Below are positions 12,101-22,400 of a stretch of DNA of 64,000 nt, one piece after another (position 1 is the stretch's first letter; each line of letters opens with the position of its first letter). The notes beneath the pieces were generated by a model that was given only the letters and a program-made list of their open reading frames with translations, was not told the origin of the DNA and ran no database searches. Origin of the DNA: Neckera pumila. Taxonomy: Eukaryota; Streptophyta; Bryopsida; Hypnales; Neckeraceae. The stretch spans positions 24,255,282 to 24,319,281 of the forward strand of contig OZ018409.1 of NCBI GenBank assembly GCA_963969595.1, read 5' to 3'. A program made the translations under genes and the position numbers.

Positions 12101-12931
12101 GTTTAGTCAATTATGATATAAAACCATTCAAATGAGTTTCAAAAAATTTATCCCAAATAAAATTTTGAGTTCAAAAATTTACATTTGGAATGCTTAATTG
12201 AGAATGCAAATGATAATTATATATGATAAAGAATGCCAATTGTGTTCTATATTAAGCCAAATTCTTTAATCCCTAAAGGACAATAAGCTCTTGTAGAGCT
12301 TTTGGAAAATTAGGATAGGCTCATACAAAATTGTCATGTTTGACCGGATGAAAGTGAATTTGTTCACCAAAGATGCGTTATATATTAGCTTGTGAAAAAT
12401 AATTTTTTTCCAATCAAATATCTAAATTAAGAATTCATGGGGAGCTTGAGTAGCATGCTAATAGAAAGGACAAGTGGTCCGGCAAGCAATTGAGGCAAGC
12501 ACTGTGAATGTTTGAATGAATGAATGTTTTTTCATTAACTTCAAACACTGTAAAATTATATGGTTTGAAACTTTTTCCACACATTTTTATAGAAGTAGAG
12601 GAAAATAATGTGTAGTTGAAAATAAAAACAATATTTCTTTCCCAATTTATAGTCAATGCACTTGAAATGGCAATTTAGGACAACTTTAGAATCTTTAGCT
12701 CAAATTCTAGTGTAGATTTTTATCTTTTTTTGTACTTGATTTAGAAAAAGGAAAGCTTTGTTGTAACTGTTAGGTTTTGATTCTTCCAAAAAGCAAGTTT
12801 TCCAAAAAAATTGAAACCATACTCATGCAATTGCTTTTTGTAGACATCCTCTTCGAGCAACATGATTTGGGGTATGTTAGACACCTCCATTATCTTTAAA
12901 AATTGGCAAGCAAGTAACTAACTGATCTACC
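9125..12931. other. 3.8 kb AT-rich DNA without recognisable gene
   Basis: Stops are dense in all frames and only frames of under 75 codons remain. A weak pair of inverted ends (GTAGCTTCCTAGCAGCTTAG near 9544 and its relative near 10055-10080) may mark an old TIR element of about 540 bp. Nothing else was identified. Confidence 0.4.
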
Positions 12932-12962
12932 TACCTAAGGTAGCCAACCCATTTCCAACCAC

Positions 12963-14176
12963 TTAACTACTAAAATACCAAAGCATTTTTTGGCTCTGAA
13001 ACCACTCAAAACTGCAATGTTTGTTACGATCATTCAAGAAACCGAAAAACATTTTCTTAAAATCTTACATACGATCTTGTACTTCACTTATCTCAGATCA
13101 TGTGGTAAAAATTTCATAAAGTTTGATTGTTTGGATTGGAAGATATTAGCATTTGAAGTTGGAAAAATATGTTTTTTTGAATGCAAGCCTGCAATTTCAG
13201 ATGACTTTGATTGCCATTGTGGAATTTTTTTGCACTATGGACCATAAATTTAAACTTTTTTTTGTTGATCATTTGAATTGAAAGTGGGGGAAAAAAATTC
13301 AAAATATTGAAATTTGATTTAAAAAAAAATAAAAATAAAGTAGAAGCAAGTCTAAGATTGCACAAAATACTAAATTGTTAATAGCTCTAGGATGGAATTG
13401 AAAAATCATAATCCCATCAATGAGACTTTCTTGCAAAAAAACTTCGCACTATTAAAAAAAATTCAAAATTGAATTCAAAATTGCATTCTATAAGTTGTCT
13501 TTTGAAGAAGATGCATTAGAAGAGATTTGAGGCCTCCAAGAGCCCACGAGTTATCCTGCGTTCCCGCAGCATTCCTATGCTGTTGAACGCAAGAAAGCTG
13601 TTGCGTTGATGTGGTCGAGAGAGTGCCGGGTCATTTTCGGAAAATTAAATTAAAAAAATAAAGAAAAATGCCTGAAATGATATTTGGGAGAGAATTTATT
13701 TTTTTATTTTTTTATTTTTTGAAAAAAAATTCTGACAGCCCGTACCGGCTGTTTTCAGATCTGGCCAGATTGGGAAACGGGCCTGAAACGGCCCTCCAAT
13801 GCCCTCAAATCTCTTCTAATGTGTAGATTGCCCAAAAAACGAGATTGTCCATAATTTTCTCATTATTAGTCCAAATAGAATGAATTAAAGCTCCAAATGT
13901 AGACAAAAGCTTAATCTTTCATAAAAGATTTGAAAACTAAAAAAGTTCCTTTTTTTTGTGTTCTTTGGTTCTACCCGGCGAACTACTTTTAAGACTTCGG
14001 ATGGCATAACTTTTGCTCTCGGGCACCGATGGAAAAAAAATTATAGTCTTAGAACGCAAATATGATTCTTTGTCTTCAAAAAAATTTCCAAAAAATCAAG
14101 TCAAAATTTGAGGTCACACAAGCCTGCCCGAAATCCCAAGTGTCACTCGAGGGAACTTTGGTACTTTAGGGGTTAA
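12963..14176 (+). mobile_element. TTAA-bounded TIR element, copy 2, inserted in another element
   Basis: The left end is TTAACTACTAAAA and the right end ACTTTAGGGGTTAA; TTAA occurs at 12963-12966 and 14173-14176. The interior is a diverged relative of copies 5290-6358 and 42436-43456 (GGATTGGAAGATATTAGCAT near 13133; CACAAGCCTGCC near the right end). The host element's two paralogues show a single TTAA or TTTA at this point, so TTAA behaves as a 4-bp target duplication. A different MITE (13514-13821) is nested inside. Confidence 0.78.
13514..13821 (+). mobile_element. CATTAGAAGAG MITE, copy 1
   Basis: The inverted ends are CATTAGAAGAGATTTGAGG and CCTCAAATCTCTTCTAATG; 308 bp. The family has two more copies (43509-43795 in reverse, 50235-50517). 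Shared internal landmarks are GAGTTATCCTGCGTTCCCGC, a CCAGATTGGG-like block and an AT-rich centre. The target duplication is not clear and the superfamily is not assigned. Confidence 0.75.
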
Positions 14177-14830
14177 GCACTTACACATATCTGGAGTGCA
14201 ATATTTTTGAATGCAGAATTTTATTGTGTAAAGAAATAGGGTTTGGAAGGATTGCATATTTTTTCATAATTTTATTATACAAATGTAATTACTATGAATT
14301 TTTTAAAGGAAGATTCTCTGCGATCTATAATAGACCTTTCTATTTTTACCCATAGGTTGATTGTAAAATCGACCAAGGGCTGGTTGCAATATTAAGAGCC
14401 TTGTAGCCAATCATAATGTGCCACAACTGCTCTGGGAAACTGAGCCATAGCTTCACGGAAAGAAAGCAGCCTATAGATTGGAAATGGGGGTGATAAAAAA
14501 ATGGGTTGGCTATTATATGCAATGGTGAGAATTCCCCTAGTTGGATAGTGCCTCTTTTCTCCAACATAGTATGATCAAGTCAAACTATGTTGACCATGTT
14601 GTAAAGAGTAAAAAATTTCTTAGTTTTTAAATGCAAACAATATAATCTTGTAATCTACATGGTCAAATGGCTAAATTTTCTACAAATTCCTATTATAATT
14701 TGTATGGTTGAAAGAAAGCTTGAAAACGAATTTTGTATTTTGATTATGCTCAATGCACTAGACAATGCCATTTTTTGGATACTTTTTGTGAAAAATAGTG
14801 AAGGAGCTTCAGGGTTTAGGAACAACTTAT

Positions 14831-15893
14831 AGTATTCATTTTTTTTTCCCTGCCCGGTGAACTTCTTTTAAGACTTAGAATGGCATAACTTTTGCTCCCG
14901 TGCACCGATTGAAATAAAAATTATATGTGTAGAAAGCTACTGTGATTTCCTATCTTAAAAAAAAGTTTGTGGATTGAAAGATTATAATGTTTGACCATGA
15001 GGGTGTTAAAACTGCAAAAATCTTTCAATCTTCTTTACACAAGTCAAATCTAAAAAGTTGGTGACACAAAAAAATATGAGGTTAAAGGGCCTAACTTGTA
15101 TAATCCTGATCAATTTATAGCTTCTTAAAATCTACTCTACAATTTTTTTAAATGAATTTTAAATGTGATTTTTTCTCCAAGATCTAGTGTATTTAAGGCT
15201 CATTTCCAAGTGCTCTCAAAACTGTGGGAAGTCAAGATTGCAATGGGTATCCTTGTACAAAAACTTGAATAGAAAAATCACTATCATTTATTTTCAAGAT
15301 TGTATTTTTTTACGCTAAAATTAGCCTTTAAGAATAATTTTCTAAAAATATAAACTACTAAAAATAACAACTTCATTAGTTTTTATTTAACTTCAAAGTT
15401 TTGTAAACACCAGATTTGGGTGCCTTGGGCATTTAGGGATTAAGGCATGGGGAGCAGACCATGAAGTCGGTGTGGAAAACAAATAGACAGAAGGGAAGGC
15501 AAATGGGAGAGAGTGAGATGCAAAAAAAACTAACTCTAAAATATTATGAAATGGCTTCACAAATCTTGGTCAAAGTGCAAAGTTGAAAAGCACCTACTCC
15601 CAATTGTGAGCGGACCCATTTTCAACCACAAATTACAGAGATTCAACGGCCACAAAGCCACCTCATCGTTGTAGTTTGGACACTTGATGGGCAGATTGAG
15701 GGGCAATCACAGGGAACTGGTTTGTGGTCAGAAATGGGTGTGTTTACCTTAGTAGAAAGGTTGTGGTTAGGCTCGAGAGCAACAAAAAGCTTTGTCACCA
15801 CAATTTAAATTAGGTCAAAATTTGAGGTCCCACAAGCTTGCCTAAAATCCCAAGTGTCCCTCTCGGGAACTTTGGTCTTTTACAAGTTAAACG
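14831..15893 (+). mobile_element. Broken TTAA-family element interrupted by later insertions
   Basis: Segments 14831-14960 and 15808-15893 match the right part of the element at 12963-14176 (CCGGTGAACT, GCATAACTTTTGCTC, then TCAAAATTTGAGGTC and CCCAAGTGTCCCTC). Between them lie about 850 bp of other DNA, including the fragment ending at 15443. The terminal TTTAGGGGTTAA is degraded (TTTTACAAGTTAA). Confidence 0.5.
14970..15443 (-). mobile_element. TTAA-family fragment of the GCCCAAGGC subtype
   Basis: It matches, in inverted orientation, the left part of 38589-39427: GATTGAAAGATTATAATGTT at one end and GCCTTGGGCATTTAGGGATT at the other, with TTAA at 15440-15443. The other end is missing. Confidence 0.6.
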
Positions 15894-15918
15894 GTACTGA
15901 CAATGGGGAGGTCATATA

Positions 15919-16528
15919 CTCCCTCCATCCCAGTAAAAACCTCCAAATTGGACATAATGCGTGTACCACTAAAACACTCCTTTTATTGATTTTGAATGTT
16001 GAACAAGCAATGTAGAATTCAAATCAATTTCCACTCAATCAATTCCAAAAAGTCCACATCACTTACTCAATGATCAAAATCAATAATTGAAATGGTTTGG
16101 TGGTGTTGTAGCTGGCCCATTTTTGATTCCCCCCCATTTCCAATCTACAAATTGCTCTCTTTCTATGAATTTGTGGCTTTGATTTCGGAGCAGTTGTGGT
16201 GCATTATGATTGGCTGCAAGGCTCTTGATATTGCAACCAATCCTTGATTGATTTTGCAATTAGCCTATGGTCAGAAATAGAAAGGTCTATATTACCATTA
16301 TAGGTTGAAGATAATCTTCCTCCAAAAATTCATAGTAATTATGTTCTGTGTGATAAAATTCTAGAAAAATATACAATCTTCCCAAATTCTATTTTTGTAC
16401 ATAGAAAATTCCGCACTCAAAAATATTGCACTCCAATAATTATGCAGATTTACTAAAGTAGTTGGAATGGGTCGGCTACCTGACATCCACTATGTCCAAT
16501 TCGAAGGTTTTTAGTGGGACGGAGGGAG
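15919..16528. mobile_element. Stowaway-like (Tc1/mariner) non-autonomous element
   Basis: The left end CTCCCTCCATCCCAGTAAAA and right end (as complement) CTCCCTCCGTCCCACTAAAA extend as an inverted repeat of about 38 bp. Both sides are flanked by TA. CTCCCTCC(G/A)TCCC with a TA target is the classic Stowaway end. At 610 bp it is long for a Stowaway, because another element (about 16109-16482) is nested inside. Confidence 0.88.
16109..16482 (-). mobile_element. TAAGGTA-type subfamily H element, copy 2 (inside the Stowaway)
   Basis: In inverted orientation this matches 14177-14535 and 39440-39800 (TTGGAGTGCAATATTTTTGA on the complement; GATTGGCTGCAAGGCTCTTG). The ends GTAGCTGGCCCATTT and GAATGGGTCGGCTACC are inverted. 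The terminal TAAGG is no longer readable. Confidence 0.65.
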
Positions 16529-17122
16529 TATTTATTGTACCCTTTGACCTACTCTTTGTTGGCAAGGTTGATTTTAAAGATTTTCTATAGAGAAAAGAGC
16601 CTCAATTCATGAAAGCAATGGCAAAGGGTCAAGAATGTTCTCATTATGCTGCACAGCAACTCCTGAACTTCATGAGCTTGGAATCCTTGCATTGTTGCAT
16701 TTGATGAGGGTGCGTAAGTATGACACCTGGTGGACAGGTGTCAAATCGGGGGGAATCACAATTGTGACGTCATAAGTTCATGAGGACATCACGTGAAGAC
16801 TGACGGAGGAAACAATTTTTTAGATTTATTTCAAAAAAACTGAAACAACTACAGTACAGCAGATGCTTGAATTATTCTTAAATCGACACGAAACAATTGC
16901 CAGCTGTCAATGAAAAGTGAAGAAATTGACATATTTCGTACCATTCACGAAGGTCTGATTGGGCACCCGAGTGCCAAAACTGAATTTCCACATCAGATTC
17001 TCAGGGTCCACGTCACCATAGACCATGCACAAAATGACATGTGGCATTTTTTGGGTAAAAAATTGACTTAATTTCAGTCGAATTTGACCTTCACATAGGG
17101 TAGTTGGATTTTCCAATCTTTA
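16529..17122. other. Intergenic DNA, no gene recognised
   Basis: It contains a short perfect dyad GACACCTG...CAGGTGTC near 16720-16742. A minus-strand frame of 69 codons at 16907-17116 has no recognised motif. Confidence 0.35.
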
Positions 17123-17399
17123 CTACACTAAAAATGATATTTAGTGTTGGCAACACTAATTACGAACCTTGACACTAAATATCATAAGTAAGTAACACTA
17201 AATCTAACTTCTAACACTAAATATGCTCTATGGTAAATCTGAAATCTGAAAAGGTTTACATTTAGTGTTAGAACACGTTAAAAAAATGAACTTGCAAAGG
17301 AAAAGATTGAAGACAAGTAAAATTGAAGACAAGTAAAATGGCTGGTAGGGGGGTAAAACACTAAATGTCATACTACACTAAATATCATTTTTAGTGTAG
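17123..17399. mobile_element. Tourist-like palindromic MITE
   Basis: The inverted ends CTACACTAAAAATGATATTT and AAATATCATTTTTAGTGTAG are flanked on both sides by TTA (17120-17122, 17400-17402). Internal ACACTAA motifs recur. Length is 277 bp. The TTA duplication favours PIF/Harbinger over CACTA, although the ends contain the letters CACTA. Confidence 0.8.
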
Positions 17400-17402
17400 T
17401 TA

Positions 17403-19300
17403 GATTGAAAAAGATACCTCACTTCAATCTAAAAACTCAATTTTCTTCACCTCTTTTTTAAAGGTAATAATGTAGGCCACACTACTTTCAGTCATTTGCA
17501 ATTCAAGATTATTTATAAAATATCAACATTAATTTTGGGCAATTTCCAAAAAATAATGTGACTTTATGTTATTTTATTATTTTCACTTAATAGGATTTCA
17601 CTCAAATAAAAAGATACCTTGCGCATTTATTTCATGAAGAAATTTGCATGTTTATCTATGTACTATCACCGTATTTTGTTATCAAGGTTGGTAAAGATTA
17701 AATAAAAAAACCAAATTTGCTTTTTCTGGAAATTACTTTAAGAGATAGTACAAAAAAAAATGATTTATGTTGCAAATGCCAAACTATCAAAAAAATTAAT
17801 CTCATGCAAATTTCAAAATGGACTACATGCAAATTTCATAGTTTCTACATGCAAATCTCATTATTTCTAGGGAATCAATTTCAAATATTATTTATAGAAA
17901 GTAAATTTATAATATAATATTGTTTCACTGTATTTGTAAAATCTTGTTTTTAGAAAATCTAAATATTTGATAGAGATGTGTTGATCTTGTCTTTTATTTA
18001 CAATACCTTACTAGTTCAATAGGCATAAAACAAATTTTATTAGGTGAATTTACTAAATATTATTGCTTAGTGAAATGCGAAAACACTATTTCCAAACAAA
18101 AGGAGTATCAATTTTTCTTCTATATTGGTAATTTTTTTAATTTATAAAAGTAGACGAATCCAATAATTTAATATTGCACTTATTGGACAAAATTTCTTAT
18201 ATAGATGCCAAAAGATTTGGGATTTTGGTTTTTAATTTCTTTTTGTTATGGGAAAAAAAGAATCTTTAATAACATTTCTTGTACACTTCATTTTTCAAAA
18301 ATAATTAAATTTATTTGAAAACAATGTGTTGATCATATCTTTTACTTTTGATATTTTTTTTCACTATAAACTAATCATTCAAAACAAATAGTTCAAAGTT
18401 TCTATTATTCATTATATATGAACATACAAGTGATTCAAAATGGATATAGGAATCTCTATTATTTCTTTGAAAATTTGAAGTTCCTATTATCAATGTATTC
18501 TTTGGGTGTATTCACAATCATTTAGCAACTAAAAAATATAAGCTATTTTTAATTGTAGCAAGTCAAAGATTTATTTCTTAAGGTTTAAAATGTATTTTGG
18601 TCAAAACTATCAGAAATCACCCATTCACAGAATAATGCTAAAATCTATTGTAATTAAATTTTGAATAGATTCAACTATAGAATCTCTTAGCAAACTTCTT
18701 ACAAGATATCCTTCTAAACTTTCAAAGTAAAAAACTCACAAAGTTCAAGATCATGATGCTTTGTAATTTTAAATACAAGTTTTTTAAAATTTGTTCAGAA
18801 TAGTGAAGTTTCATCTTTCAAACTTAAAGAAAAAATTGTCCTATAGCTTGTTGTGAAAAATATTAAATTGAAGAAAAAAAATTGTTAAAAAATGTAAAAA
18901 ATTCAAAAAAAAATCTTCATATTCATTCTCAGAAAAAATACTAAACAAAATAATGGAGGTTCAATACTATATCCTTGTAGTCAAATGCTAACTGGTTATT
19001 AGAGTTTAAGATTGGATCTTGTAAATTTGACCTTGATATCATGTATACGATCCAATTATAATTTTTTTGTTTGCCATAGATGTTATATTTTTTGTTTAGC
19101 AAGATATAACACAATCGTCTTTGAGGAAATAGGAGTGGTTTGATTTTTATAAAGGATGCTACAATAATTCTTTAATTATTTTAATCTTTAAAAGTACGTT
19201 GATTTGTGCTAATAGTGCATGTGGCAATTATTTTCAGAAGTCACTATTTCAAATTAGTGCAACTTTTTCTATGAACAAATGGCCTTCCATCAATTTTTTT
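17403..19300. other. 1.9 kb AT-rich DNA without recognisable gene
   Basis: There are only very short frames, homopolymer-rich sequence and no clear terminal repeats. Confidence 0.4.
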
Positions 19301-19379
19301 GGAAAACAAATGTAGGAGAGGAACCATCGTAGAAGGAGCGGACATTGTTTGGAAGTCATTTGTGCTTGGTGCATTGAAG

Positions 19380-20460
19380 GAGGTTTTTTAAAATGATTTG
19401 GAGCAGAGTTCAAGAAGCCAGAATTTGATTATGAAGTCCCTTGATACACAATCTTGGCAATTTTGCTCTCCATAGTGGCATTAAACATGAGCAATTGAAT
19501 AGAAAAATTGATGGACTAGGTCAAAGCACAAGTGGCAAGCTCAAGCGTTGGTGGCTTCAAGACAAAAATAAAAAACGACATAAAGGGGCTCAAAAACAAT
19601 GTCAACAACAATATGGAATGGCTCAAAAACGACATCACAACAGTCAACGACGACCTCAACGGTCTAAAATTAGGTCTCATAAACAACCTAGTGCCATAAA
19701 CAACTTGGTGGCCATCTAAATCAATTTCTGAAGCCCAAGTCCGATTGATTCTTAGGTAGGATTGTCTGCATCACATTGTGACATTAGTATGTCCGTCATA
19801 ATGTCAACCTTCAACCCTAACGTCCGTCAAAATAAAATGGAGATGAAAACAATTGCGATTAGGACGGACATGATCATTTGACTAAATAGCTTGACAATTC
19901 TTGAAGCCAACCAGCTCAATAACAGGTTGTTAGATTGGAAAATAGGCCAGCCAACCAACATTTAGATTGTCCAACTCGACAAACATAAAGGACAAACATT
20001 TTGTTTTGCTTCCAAATTCTGTTTTGCTTCCAAGTCGCCTTGAAGTTGACGCCTCTAAATTACCTCCAAGTTGTTTTGCCTCCAAGTTGATGCCTCTAAG
20101 TTGCCTCCAAGTCGTTTTGCTTTCAAATCGCCTCGAAGTTGATGCCTTGCTTTCAAGTCGCCTTTGAAGTCGGCTGGTGGTTTAGAATAAACATAAGTGG
20201 GATTGGATAAGAATAGCCTTTATGAATTTAGTATGAATGTCTTTTATTAGAGTTTAGACTAGTTCGAGAGATTGAAACATGTAAAAGACTATTTTCTTCT
20301 TGTAAATGGCTATAAACTTATTGGCTATCTTTTAGTGCACCTATAAATCTCTAGTGTGTCAGTTGTGGCTAGTTGTGAACATGTTGTTGCATTGTTTTGC
20401 GAGTATTTTTGGCAAGTTGTTTTTGCTCTGGATAATCAAGGTATCAAAGTATGTAATACT
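19380..20460 (+). repeat. Dispersed repeat with a decayed membrane/coiled-coil frame, copy 1
   Basis: Around 19524-19700 one frame reads a heptad-like, Asn/Lys-rich stretch (GLKNNVNNNMEWLKNDI) typical of a coiled coil. The region 19380-19500 aligns with 20680-20830 of the second copy. Downstream blocks (19855-20170 with GACATGATCATTTGACTAAA and GCTTCCAAGTCGCCT; 20225-20310 with TATAAACTTATTGGC) recur at 22085-22370 and 21905-22010. The segment near 20435-20450 (AAGGTATCAAAG) loosely resembles a tRNA-Met primer site, so a retroelement origin is possible. Confidence 0.45.
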
Positions 20461-20645
20461 AAATTAAGTTTTTTTTTTTTTTTTCAAACTTCAGTTATAC
20501 TTAAGTGACACTTCAATTCACTTTAACTTTCTCCATTCAAATGACCCTTTATTGTAACATTCTCCGTTTAAATGACACTTCACTTTAACTTTCTTTATTC
20601 AGATGGCCTTTAGGGGAGGCTTTATTTATAAAGCGCATTTTCAAA

Positions 20646-20882
20646 ATGCACTTCGGAGTGGAATACCTTGGATACATAGCTGCATTGAAGAAGGTGTTAA
20701 AAAAGCATTTTGGTGAAAGCTTCAAGAAGCAAGAGCCTATAGTGAAGTGGCTTATAGTCTCTATGATCTTAATTGTTCCGCTATTTTCTATTTTGTTAAA
20801 CATGGCGAATTGCATGCGCAAGTCCATGGCGGAGGTGAAGGCGGAGGTGAAAGCGGAGGTGACAAAGCTCAAGTTAGACTGA
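20646..20882 (+). CDS. Small predicted membrane + coiled-coil protein (unknown; repeat copy 2)
   Basis: This is a 78-codon frame with a basic N-terminal half (ALKKVLKKHFGESFKKQ), one hydrophobic segment at about residues 37-52 (LIVSMILIVPLFSILL) and a short charged tandem repeat (EVKAEVKAEV) at the end. The same arrangement can be aligned, with interrupted frames, to the repeat at 19380-19700, which continues into a longer coiled coil. Here the frame stops early, and later DNA (20900-20960) still matches the other copy. It is therefore likely a truncated member of a dispersed family rather than a functional host gene. I do not recognise the family. Confidence 0.3.
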   Translation: MHFGVEYLGYIAALKKVLKKHFGESFKKQEPIVKWLIVSMILIVPLFSILLNMANCMRKSMAEVKAEVKAEVTKLKLD

Positions 20883-21027
20883 AATCAACAACAACATGAA
20901 GTAGCAAAGTGGAGATGTCATTAACAACCCAGTGGCCATTCTTAAGTCTATGTCCAAGTGATTGAGGTAAACTTTCTAAGTATTTCAAAGTTTTAAAGCC
21001 TTTTCATACAAACAGTTTTAATGTCTT

Positions 21028-21790
21028 TTAACTCCTAAAGGTCGAAGACTATGTTTTCACCAAAAGCACTCCAAAACTGCCATTTCTAGTACAAATATCA
21101 AATTTAAAAAAAAACATTTTTGGATACATATAATCATAGGATCTTGTAGTAAATTTATTTGAGAGTATGTAGAAATAAATTCAGAATTTTCCACCTTGTA
21201 GATTGCAAGATAGTGGCATTTGAATTGACAAAAATCCTTTTTTTGGCCGTGCGGAAACCTAGGCAGCTGCACTTCATAAGGTCACATTTAAATGAAAATG
21301 TCCCAAATGGTGGTTACTCCTTGGATTCACTCTTCAAAGCAAGTTGAATACATGCTTGAAAAAATTTCAGATCATTTGAAATTACACAACATATAGGAAA
21401 AAAATAGGTGGTAGAAAGAAGTAGAGAATGATTCAAAACACAAAATTGTTAAGAATTTAACAATTTAATTTGATTATGGAATAAAAAAATGTCAATTCCA
21501 ATGGTTGCAATGTTGCAGTAAACAATATACATCCTATGCTTTTATTTTTTTCAAAAAATATTAAAAATAGAATTAAATAAAAGACTTCTAAGTTTATTTT
21601 AGAATAGGGAATCCATAACTGCCTGCAAATTAGAACACCTCATAATTTTATCTCATAAATCAAAATGGAATAATTCAAAGCTTCACGCATATATATAAAT
21701 CTAAAAAACCAATTTCAAATTTTTATTTTTTTAAAAGTAATTTTTCAGAAAAAAATTGAGTTGCCCGCCGATAGTTGAAAATGACATATC
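21028..21790 (+). mobile_element. TTAA-bounded element, copy 3 (right end lost)
   Basis: The left end is TTAACTCCTAAAGGTCGAAG. The interior matches 5290-6358 and 45976-46908 (CAAAACTGCCATTTCTAGTA, AGATTGCAAGATAGTGGCAT, ATCCATAACTGCC). The alignment ends near 21790, before any TTTAGGGGTTAA. A frame of 62 codons at 21159-21347 corresponds to the shared frame of the other copies. Confidence 0.65.
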
Positions 21791-21894
21791 ATCCAATGTC
21801 TTTTAACATGTTTTATTATGAGAGGCTTTAAAACTTGGAAAAACATTAGGAGTAGCCAAAAGTGAGTTTGGACATGAGCGGGTTGGAAAGGAAT

Positions 21895-22400
21895 CATTTT
21901 TTGAAAGAGTCTTTATGAATTTAGCATGAATTTCTTTTGTTAAAGTTTAGATTAGTATAAGAAATTGAGAGATGTAAAAGATTATTTTCTATTTATAAAT
22001 GATTGGAAACTTATTGGCACTCTTATAATGCAACCAACATCATAACGCCAACCTTCAACTCCATTATCTATTAGAATAAAATGTGGATGAAAAAAATTGC
22101 AATTAGGATGGACATGATCATTTGACTAAACGGCTCAACAATTCTTAAGGCCCTCCAACTCGATTAAAAAGCCATCGAGCTCGATGGACAATTTGTTTAT
22201 ATTGACAAACAAGCCGTCCAACCAATGGATAGGCCGTCTATTTAGTAACAAATAGGTTGTCCAGCCAGCGAATAGGCTACCTAACTCAACAAACATGGAG
22301 GACAATCATTTTTTTTTGCTTCCAAGTTCCAATTTGCTTCCAAGTCCCCTCCAAGTTGACGCCTCTAAGTCTTCTAAAGTTGGTTGGTGGTATAGAATAA
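21895..22400 (+). repeat. Dispersed repeat, copy 2 3' blocks
   Basis: It matches 20225-20310 and 19855-20170 in block order reversed from copy 1. With the truncated frame at 20646-20960 and the TTAA element in between, it looks like a rearranged second copy. Confidence 0.5.

Larger units (their letters stand above)
12932..14535 (+). mobile_element. TAAGGTA-type TIR element (subfamily H, copy 1), split by a TTAA element
   Basis: The left end CTAAGGTAGCCAACCCATTT is at about 12935-12954 and the right end ATGGGTTGGCTATTA at about 14502-14516. The body 14177-14535 is alike to 39440-39800 and, in inverted orientation, to 16109-16482; for example GGGCTGGTTGCAATATTAAG and TTGTAGCCAATC. The missing middle joins cleanly once the 12963-14176 element and one TTAA are removed. 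Confidence 0.7.

Noticed and set aside
17123..17399. CACTA element at ACACTAAAAATG
   Set aside because: The inverted ends extend to CTACACTA and are flanked by TTA on both sides, which fits a Tourist-like element instead.
20435..20450. LTR retrotransposon primer-binding site
   Set aside because: AAGGTATCAAAG resembles the tRNA-Met site but has mismatches; no paired LTRs, protease or polymerase frames are found nearby.
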